Shown here: positions 56,177-64,000 of the stretch, piece by piece
How the letters are laid out: each line of letters opens with the position of its first letter
How positions within the stretch are numbered: position 1 is the first letter of the stretch
From: DASSQJ01 sp963773655
GTDB lineage: Bacteria > Actinomycetota > Actinomycetes > Actinomycetales > Dermatophilaceae
Assembly: GCA_963773655.1 (NCBI GenBank)
Contig: CAVZBX010000008.1
Coordinates: forward strand, 1-64,000
DNA: 64,000 bases
Direction of reading: 5' to 3'
Notes under the pieces: model-generated
The model's input: only the letters and a program-made list of their open reading frames with translations
Told to the model about the DNA's origin: nothing
The model's database searches: none
Position numbers and translations under genes: made by a program

Positions 56177-59100
56177 ATGAGAGCCGACACCGTCAGCCTC
56201 GGCACTGGATCTGCAGCGGCCGTGGAGCGACTACGGGGCGCTTCTGTTCGGCCTCGACGGCGTCATCACCCGGACCTCCGGGGTGCACGCGTCGGCGTGG
56301 AAGCGGCTCTTCGACGACTTCCTGGCATCCCGGGCCGCGGCCGACGGCCGGCCGCGCATCGCCCCCTTCGACCCCGACGTCGACTACGTCGCACACATCG
56401 ACGGGCGGAGCCGCCTCAACGGCGTCGTGACGTTCCTCGCCTCCCGCGGCATCCACGTGGACCTCGGTGACCCGGACGACCCGCCGGAAGCCGAGACCGC
56501 CAACGGCCTGGCCAACCGGAAGAACGCCCTGTTCACCGGCGAGCTCGGGGTGCGTGGCGTCGAGGTCTTCGCGGACACGCTCGCCCTGCTCGACGCCGCA
56601 CGGGGCGAAGGCCTGCGGACGGCGGTCGTGACGTTGAGCAGCAGCTGCGTGCCGGTCCTGGAGCGGGCCGGGCTTCTCGACAGGTTCGACGTGTGGGTCG
56701 GCGGCGTGGAGACCGCCGCCTGGGGGCTGCACGGGAAGCCGGCGCCCGACACCTTCCTGCGCGCCGCGGAGCTGCTGGGGGTCGAGCCGGCCGACGCGGT
56801 CGTCGTCGAGGACGACATCACCGGTGTCCGGGCCGGCCGCGAGGGCGACTTCGGGCTCGTCGTCGGCGTGGACCGGACGGGCCGGCCCGAGGTGCTCGCC
56901 GAGAACGGCGCCGCCCTCGTGCTCACCGACCTGCGGGACCTGATGCGGGCGGCGCCGGCGCCCGCGCCTGCTGTGGAGGAGCCCAGACACGAGATCCGTG
57001 CCGAGGGCATCATCGTGTGCCTGCCCGCCGAGTCCGCTCCGGGCGCCGAAACCGACATCAGGGGGCTCGCCGACGCGCTGCGCGACCAGGGCGTGGACGT
57101 CGTGGTCACGGCGGACGACCCGACGGCGGACCTCGCGGCGATGGCGGCCCGGCTCGACCGGCGGGGCATCGGCTCGGGGCTGGTCCTCGTCGTCGGCTGG
57201 GTGGGCGCCCTGCGCCCTATCCCCGAGGCGCCCCGCGCCCGGGTGGTGTCGGTGGCCCGACGGGCACCGGCCGCCGCCACCGGCGTCGAGTGGGTCGGGG
57301 GCGACCACGCCGCCTGCGTCTCCATCCTGCAGCAGCAGCTCGACCGCCGGCAGGCCGGCGGCCCGCCGAGCATCGACCTCGATCCGACGTGGACGCTCAC
57401 GGTGACGGGCGACGCCCTCGCCCAGCGCCGGCCCTTCCAGTCGCTGCTCACCGTCTCCGACAGCCGCTTCGGCACACGGGGGGTCCGGGAGGAGGACAGC
57501 CAGGGCGCCCTGCCCCGCGTGCTGGCGGCGGGGGTCTACGACGACAGCCAGCTGCCGCCCGACCTGCTCGAGGGTCCGGGCTGGACCGGCCTGCACCTGC
57601 TGCGCCATCTCGACCACACGACGGACACGCGGACCCTCGACCTGCGCAACGGCATCCTCACGCGGGAGCAACCGGCGCAGCCGCTGCCGCTGCGTACCGT
57701 CCGCTTCGCCACTCTGGCCCGACCGGGCGGCGCCGTCCTGCGCGCCGACGGACCGGTCGACTGGCTGCACGCCGGCGCGGCCCTGCTGCCGCCGGCCACG
57801 GACGGGGTCTTCGAGCGCCACCAGCGCGGCAACCGGTCGACCGCACGCACGCACGCGGGGGCCGGGGGCGGCATCGCCGGCGCCGCGGTGCAGCACGAGC
57901 GGAACTCCGGCGGACGACGCGTCGTCGAGCGTCTGGCGTTCCTCCACGCCGACCGCGACGGCCCGGTGCCCCTCCAGGCGGCACTGCCCGGGCTGGCCGC
58001 CCTCGAGGAGGCCGGCTTCGAGACCCTGTTGGCGGAGCAGCGGACGGCGTGGGGCCGCCGCTGGGAGAGCGCCGACGTCTCCATCGAGGGCGACGCGGAG
58101 CTCACGCTCGCCATCCGCTTCGCCCTCTTCCACCTGATGGGCTCGGTCGCCACCGAGGACGAGGCGGCCGTGGGGGCGCGAGGAGTCACCGGCCCCGCCT
58201 ACGGCGGTCACGTCTTCTGGGACGCCGACGTGTTCATGCTGCCCTTCTTCGCCGCCACCTGCCCCGGGGCGGCCCGGGCGATGCTCGAGTACCGGGTCCG
58301 GCGGCTCGAGGCGGCACGGTCGGTGGCCGCGGACCAGGGTCGCAGCGGCGCGCGGTTCCCCTGGGAGTCGGCGCGTACCGGCCGCGACGTCACCCCGACC
58401 GAGGACCGCCCGATGGAGGGCCCGGTCATCCCCATCCTCACCGGCGACCTCGAGGAGCACATCGTCTCGGACGTGGCGTGGGCGGCACTGCACTACGCCG
58501 CCTGGACCGGCGACGAGGAGTTCCTCCGCGGTCCGGGGCGGCCGCTGGTCCTCGACACGGCCCGGTACTGGGCGTCCCGGGTGCAGATCGACGAGCACGG
58601 CGGCGGGCACATCGACGGGGTCATCGGGCCTGACGAGTACCACGAGGGGGTCGACGACAACGCCTTCACGAACGTCCTCGTGCGCTGGCACCTGCGGCGG
58701 GCGGCGAGCCTCGCGGACGGCGCAGCGGACGTGGACCCGGACGACGTCGTCCGGTGGCGGGGCGTCGCGGACGCGCTCGTCGACGGCCACGACCCGCAGA
58801 GCGGCCGGTACGAGCAGTTCCGCGGCTTCTTCGAGCTGGACGACGTCCCCATCACCGAGCAGTCGGTCCTGCCGTTCCCCGCCGACATGGTCCTCGGCAG
58901 GTCGGTCGTCGAGCGGTCCCAGATCATCAAGCAGCCGGACGTGCTCATGCTCCACCACCTGGTGCCCGAGGAGACCGCCCCTGGCTCGCTGGAGGCCAAC
59001 CTCGCGTACTACCAGCCGCGCACGTCCCACGGCAGCTCCCTCTCCCCCGCCATCCACGCCTCGCTGCTCGCCCGGGCACGCCGGTTCGACGAGGCGCTGC

Positions 59101-59513
59101 GCCTGTTCACCATGGCGTGCCGCCTCGACCTGGACAACCTCACCCACACCACCGCGAAGGGGCTGCACACCGCGACGTTCGGTGGGGTGTGGCAGGCGCT
59201 GGTGTTCGGTTTCGCCGGCATCCGCCCGGGCCCGGACGGGCTGAGCGTCGACCCCAACGTCCCCGAGCAGTGGCAGTGCCTCCGGCTCCGCCTGCGCTTC
59301 CGCGGACGGCTCGTCAGGGTGGCGGCCTGGGCCGAGCGCCTCGAGGTCTCCGCGGACGGGCCGGTCCCGGTCCTCGTCGGCGGCACCGAGCCGGTCCAGG
59401 TGGGGGCCGTCCCCCACTGCTGGGAGCGCACCGGCCGAGGCTGGACGCCGGCCGACCCGGGCGTTGCCGGCCCCGGCGAGCCGGCCGGCGGGTCCCACCG
59501 CGGCAGGGGTTGA
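56177..59513 (+). CDS. HAD/beta-phosphoglucomutase-like + GH65 phosphorylase fusion (5' end disturbed)
   Basis: The clean frame opens at GTG 56283 (1076 aa), but family sequence begins earlier: codons from about 56238 read GALLFGLDGVITRTSGVHASAWKRLF. No ATG, GTG or TTG precedes this in frame after the TGA at 56178; ATG 56177 is one frame off, so one extra base near 56200-56230 is likely. The HAD part (to ~215) keeps GKPAPDTF and VEDD, but its nucleophile Asp is Gly. A linker follows, then GH65 (about 370-1060) with GPDEYHE (782-788), KQPDVLML and SHGSSLS phosphate-binding motifs. GH65 enzymes phosphorolyse maltose, trehalose or kojibiose; substrate unclear. Confidence 0.85.
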
Positions 59514-59660
59514 CGAGCCGAGCTGTACGTCGACCACCTCGTCGCTCGCACGCCCCGGGTGAGGGTGGCGGGCGAAGGGACGTCCGGCCGGGCCCGTCGG
59601 ACGATGTGAGGAGCCGGGGAACCGGGGTCGAGCTGCAGCGACGACCGAGCAGCGCGGTGG

Positions 59661-61307
<1,647 letters not shown>

Positions 61308-61439
61308 GGCTACCTTTCGTCGCGGGAGACCACGCTGCGGGGCACGACGGCTCCGGACGCGGTGGCGGGGGTCCTCATCGGCTCTGCGCGACCGGCCCGG
61401 CGGGGGTGGTGGTCCTGGTCTGGCAGATGCGCTCGGACC

Positions 61440-61445
61440 ATTATA
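61440..61445 (-). promoter_or_regulatory. -10 element upstream of sigA
   Basis: On the minus strand GATTTATAATGG contains a perfect TATAAT in an otherwise very GC-rich region, about 133 nt before the sigA start. The -35 at 17 bp spacing is poor (GTGCTC), so this may be an activator-dependent or extended-spacing promoter. Confidence 0.55.
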
Positions 61446-61534
61446 AATCGGCCACGCGCGTGGAGCACATCGGTCCGGTCTCCCGGGCGCGGTGCGACGC
61501 GCGCCGACGGGCCGTCGGCGCGCCGCGGCGCGGG

Positions 61535-61930
61535 TCAGCCCTTGACCGCGAGCACGGGGCAGGGGGCGTCGAGCAGGATCCGCTGGGCGTTCGAACCGAG
61601 GATCAGCTTGCCGACCGGGGTGCGCCGGCGCAGGCCGATGACGATGAGGTCGGCGTCGGTCTCGGCGGCGACGGCGATGAGGTCCTCGGCCGGCTCGTTG
61701 CCGCGGACCAGCTGACGCACCTCGACGTCGAGCCCGTCGCCGGACAGCTCGTCGGTGACGCCCCGGAGCTCGGCCTCCGCCGCCCGGTTCGCCTCCTCGT
61801 CGAAGTCGCGCCCACCCCGGTTCGAGTTGATGACGACGAGGCGGGTGTGGCGGCCGCGCGCCTCCTCGGCGGCACGGGTGAGCGCAGCCCTCCCCTCCTT
61901 GGTGGGGACGAACCCGACGACGATGGTCAC
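61535..61930 (-). CDS. Universal stress protein, single UspA domain
   Basis: 131 aa from GTG 61930 (SD GGAGG). VTIVVGFVPTKEGRAALTRAAEEAR, ADLIVIGLRRRTPVGKLILGSNAQRILLDAPCPVLAVK. The loop GLRRRTPVGKLILGS keeps the G-x9-G-S end of the ATP motif, while the first Gly pair is replaced by Arg residues. It lies downstream of metX on the same strand and upstream of sigA. Confidence 0.9.
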   Translation of the reverse strand: MTIVVGFVPTKEGRAALTRAAEEARGRHTRLVVINSNRGGRDFDEEANRAAEAELRGVTDELSGDGLDVEVRQLVRGNEPAEDLIAVAAETDADLIVIGLRRRTPVGKLILGSNAQRILLDAPCPVLAVKG

Positions 61931-61950
61931 CTTTGGCCTCCTCGAAGCAC

Positions 61951-61968
61951 GCGAACGGGGGTGTTCGC
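61951..61968 (-). terminator. Short hairpin between metX and usp
   Basis: GCGAAC (61951-61956) and GTTCGC (61963-61968) form a 6-bp stem with a 6-nt loop in the 65-bp gap after metX. Weak; it may attenuate rather than stop transcription. Confidence 0.35.
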
Positions 61969-61995
61969 TGGTGACGTTACCGCAGGGCCGTACCG

Positions 61996-63132
61996 TCAGC
62001 TTGCGCCGAGGGCTGCACGGATGATGCCGCCGACCCGGGCGGTCTCGATGAGGAAGCCGTCGTGGCCGTGTCGGGAGTCGATGACGCTGAGCTCGGTGTC
62101 GGGCCGCGCCCGGGCCACCTCCTCGGACAGGCGTACCGGGTACAGCCGGTCGGTGCTCACGGCCACGACGTCGAGGCGCCCCTCGAAGCGCTGCAGCGCG
62201 GCCGCCACCCCGCCGCGCCCCCGGCCGACGTCGTGGCTGTTCATCGCCTCGGTGAGGACGAGGTAGCTGTTCGGGTCGAAGCGACCGGCGAGCTTGGTGG
62301 CGTGGTGGTCGAGGTAGCTCTCGACGTCGTAGCGTCCACCACCGCCGAGCGGGTTCTCGCCGGGCCGCGGGCGCCGGCCGAAGCGCTCGTCGAGCTCGGC
62401 CTCGTGGCGGTAGGTGGTGTGGGCGATCCGCCGGGCGATGCCCATGCCGGTGAGCGGCGCCTGCCCGGTCTCGTAGTAGTCGCCGCCGTGGAACGCCGGG
62501 TCGGAGCGGATGGCGAGCAGCTGCGGCTGGCACCAGGCGACCTGGTCGGCGGTGGCGTAGGGCGTCGTCGCGAGGGCGAGGGCCCGCTCGACGCGCCCGG
62601 GGTGGCCGACCGCCCACTCCATGACGCGCATGCCACCCATCGACCCCCCGAGCACGGCGTGCCACCGCTCGACGCCGAGCGCGTCGGCGAGCGCGGCCTC
62701 CACGGTGACCTGGTCGCGGATGGTCACGAACGGGAACCGGCTGCCCCACGGCCGCCCGTCCGGGGCGGCCGACGACGGGCCGGTGGTGCCCTGGCAGCCA
62801 CCGAGGACGTTGCTCGCGACGACGAACCAGCGGTCGGTGTCGAGCGGTGCCCCCGGCCCGATGAGGCCCGGCCACCAGCCGGGCGACGGATGCGCCGGGC
62901 CGGCGTCGCCGACGACGTGGCTGTCACCGGTCAGGGCGTGCTCGACGAGGACGGCGTTGTCGCCCGAGGGCGAGAGCGTGCCCCACGACTCGAAGGCGAT
63001 GGTGACCGACGGCAGCACCTCGCCGCTCTCGAGCCGCACCGGCCCGGTGGTGACGAAGCGGCGGTCGCCGACGGGGTCGCCGGGACGCCACACGGCTGGG
63101 CCCGCCGTCACGGGGGTGGCCGTCATCGACAA
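61996..63132 (-). CDS. metX: Homoserine O-acetyltransferase
   Basis: 378 aa, ATG 63132 (ATG 63126 also possible). Alpha/beta hydrolase with the nucleophile in VLGGSMGGMRVMEWA (about residue 163), ALTGDSHV and VLGGCQGTTGPSS upstream, and catalytic Asp/His in VVAVSTDRLYP and SRHGHDGFLIE. It acetylates homoserine for methionine synthesis. A SAM-IV riboswitch precedes it. metY, its usual partner, is not in the window. Confidence 0.95.
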   Translation of the reverse strand: MSMTATPVTAGPAVWRPGDPVGDRRFVTTGPVRLESGEVLPSVTIAFESWGTLSPSGDNAVLVEHALTGDSHVVGDAGPAHPSPGWWPGLIGPGAPLDTDRWFVVASNVLGGCQGTTGPSSAAPDGRPWGSRFPFVTIRDQVTVEAALADALGVERWHAVLGGSMGGMRVMEWAVGHPGRVERALALATTPYATADQVAWCQPQLLAIRSDPAFHGGDYYETGQAPLTGMGIARRIAHTTYRHEAELDERFGRRPRPGENPLGGGGRYDVESYLDHHATKLAGRFDPNSYLVLTEAMNSHDVGRGRGGVAAALQRFEGRLDVVAVSTDRLYPVRLSEEVARARPDTELSVIDSRHGHDGFLIETARVGGIIRAALGAS

Positions 63133-63139
63133 ACTCCTG

Positions 63140-63250
63140 GGCTCGCGCTTGCCGCACCGGTCGGTACGGCCGGGTCATCACCCGGGGCACCCCACCGCGA
63201 GGAGGGTTGCCGCCCAGCAAACCGGGGTTTGGCACTGGGACTCATGACCT
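63140..63250 (-). ncRNA. SAM-IV riboswitch upstream of metX
   Basis: Read on the minus strand from 63249: GGTCATGAGTCCCAGTGCC, then an AAACCCCGG/TTTGCTGGG arm, GGCGGCAACCCTCC, GCGGTGGGGTGCCCCGGG and TGATGACC. P1 pairs GGTCAT (63249-63244) with ATGACC (63178-63173). The order and conserved GGCAACCCTCC/GGTGGGGTGCCCCGGGTGA segments match the actinobacterial SAM-IV class. A second hairpin of 8 bp (63151-63170) follows, as expected for the SAM-IV 3' element. SAM binding should reduce metX expression. Confidence 0.88.
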
Positions 63251-63308
63251 GCACCGATCGTACCGACCCAGCCGGTTGGAGCGGAGCAGGAGTCCACGAC
63301 TCGGTCGC

Positions 63309-64000
63309 TCAGCCGGCCCGCGGCGCGACGTCGTCGTCCGGCTCGACCGGGCCGAACCGCAGGCCGTGGTCGACGAGGCGGGCGAGCAGCCCGGCCAGGC
63401 GGTAGCCGGGCTCGAGGCGCAGGGCCCGGTCGAGGGCGGCCCGGGCGACGGCGCCGTCGCCGTCGGCCCAGGCGACGTGCGCCGTGACGGTGCAGACCGC
63501 GGCAGCGGCGGACGGTGCGGAGTCGGGCAGCGAACGGCACAGGAGGAGCAACCGGTCGAGCAGGAGGTGGCGCTCTGCCTCGGTGCACCGGGTCGGGCGC
63601 CACCGCCCCATCCCGGCCCACTGGGGCAGCGACCGCTCGAGGCGGGCGACGACCGCGAGGTCGAGTGCCGCGCGGGGCAGCACCCCGGGGGCCAGCCAGC
63701 CGATGAGGGCGTCGCGCAGCGACACGTCGGCGAGGGCGGACCCGGCGGCCGCGACCACCCCCGGCGGCCACGCCGGCGGTTCCGCCGGTGCGCTGCGCCG
63801 CTCCCCCGGCGGCGCGAGCACGCGGGCCCAGGCCCGCACCGCGACGTCACCGCGCGTCGGCCGGCGGCGCCGGTCGAGCTGGTCGCCGACCGGCTCGGCG
63901 AGGTGGTCGGCCGGCTCGACGAGGTCGCCGACGTGGGCGCGGGAGGCCAGCGGCGCCCGCCCCAGGGCGACCAGCTCGGCGACGGCCGGGACGTCGGCGG
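63309..64000 (-). CDS. DUF4192-domain protein, 5' part outside the window
   Basis: The frame is open from the stop at 63309-63311 to the window edge, so the gene starts beyond 64000. Recognisable DUF4192 parts: ELVALGRAPLASRAHVGDLV near the edge, DVSLRDALIGWLAPG, and the C-terminal HVAWADGDGAVARAALDRALRLEPGYRLAGLLARLVDHGL. Function unknown; common and restricted to actinobacteria. Divided from metX by the riboswitch. Confidence 0.85.
   Translation of the reverse strand, partial: ADVPAVAELVALGRAPLASRAHVGDLVEPADHLAEPVGDQLDRRRRPTRGDVAVRAWARVLAPPGERRSAPAEPPAWPPGVVAAAGSALADVSLRDALIGWLAPGVLPRAALDLAVVARLERSLPQWAGMGRWRPTRCTEAERHLLLDRLLLLCRSLPDSAPSAAAAVCTVTAHVAWADGDGAVARAALDRALRLEPGYRLAGLLARLVDHGLRFGPVEPDDDVAPRAG

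Noticed and set aside
56193..59537. 1114-codon minus-strand open frame
   Set aside because: Antisense to the GH65 fusion; composition is of shadow type (His/Arg/Val/Asp-rich) and no domain is visible.
59514..59660. Terminator between the GH65 gene and sigA
   Set aside because: Only 4-5 bp stems are seen; nothing comparable to the strong hairpins elsewhere in the window.

Overview
The window is a high-GC chromosome segment from an actinobacterium, most likely Micrococcales (Intrasporangiaceae/Dermatophilaceae-like). Evidence: very GC-rich codon use, a WhiB-family protein, a division cluster with SepF, DivIVA/Wag31 and FtsZ but no FtsA or MinCD, a SAM-IV type riboswitch, a primary sigma factor with a long Lys/Ala-rich N-terminus, and a MurE with the DNPR motif of meso-diaminopimelate-adding enzymes. 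The genus cannot be fixed from sequence reading alone.

Layout. 1-9.1 kb is a stress/housekeeping stretch: the 3' end of a WhiB7-like gene, an Hsp20 gene behind a HAIR-like (HspR) operator, a class II aldolase, SatD plus a membrane protein, mtnA, a tandem universal stress protein, an S9 oligopeptidase and a secreted 5'-nucleotidase. 9.1-35.2 kb is one long minus-strand block. Read in transcription order it is mraZ-rsmH-ftsL-ftsI-murE-murF-mraY-murD-ftsW-murG-murC-ftsQ-ftsZ, then pgeF-yggS-sepF-yggT-divIVA, then traR/dksA-lspA-rluD-dnaE. Many junctions are 4-base ATGA/GTGA overlaps. Strong hairpins follow ftsZ and divIVA. 35.6-41.5 kb on the plus strand holds a moxR-DUF58-transglutaminase operon and a CPA1 antiporter, followed by a convergent MscS channel. 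42.4-46.7 kb is an alpha-glucoside module (GH13, sugar-binding lipoprotein, divergent LacI regulator, two LacI-type operators) that lacks permease genes.

46.8-55 kb is the accessory part: a MalT-like LuxR regulator, a ClC channel divergent from a glutamate decarboxylase and a membrane protein (a plausible acid-stress set), then two inverted copies of a DUF6325-like + small VARTA/VSRRQ protein module facing each other across a perfect 18-bp hairpin, and a LURP-one-like protein. 55-59.5 kb has a GT4 glycosyltransferase divergent from a HAD/beta-PGM-GH65 fusion whose HAD nucleophile appears to be lost. 59.6-64 kb has the primary sigma factor, a small Usp, metX behind a SAM-IV riboswitch and a truncated DUF4192 gene.

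A recurrent oddity is single-base frameshifts in hsp20, the aldolase, satD and its neighbour, the S9 peptidase, glutamate decarboxylase and one DUF6325 gene. They are confined to about 0.6-6.2 kb and 51-53 kb (possibly also the GH65 start at 56.2 kb). The 7-50 kb block is clean. In nearly every case one-base corrections restore a family-length protein, so uncorrected sequencing indels are at least as likely as real gene decay. The best candidate for something undescribed is the inverted DUF6325/VARTA module next to the acid-stress genes. I see no CRISPR array, prophage, transposon or RNA gene other than the riboswitch.
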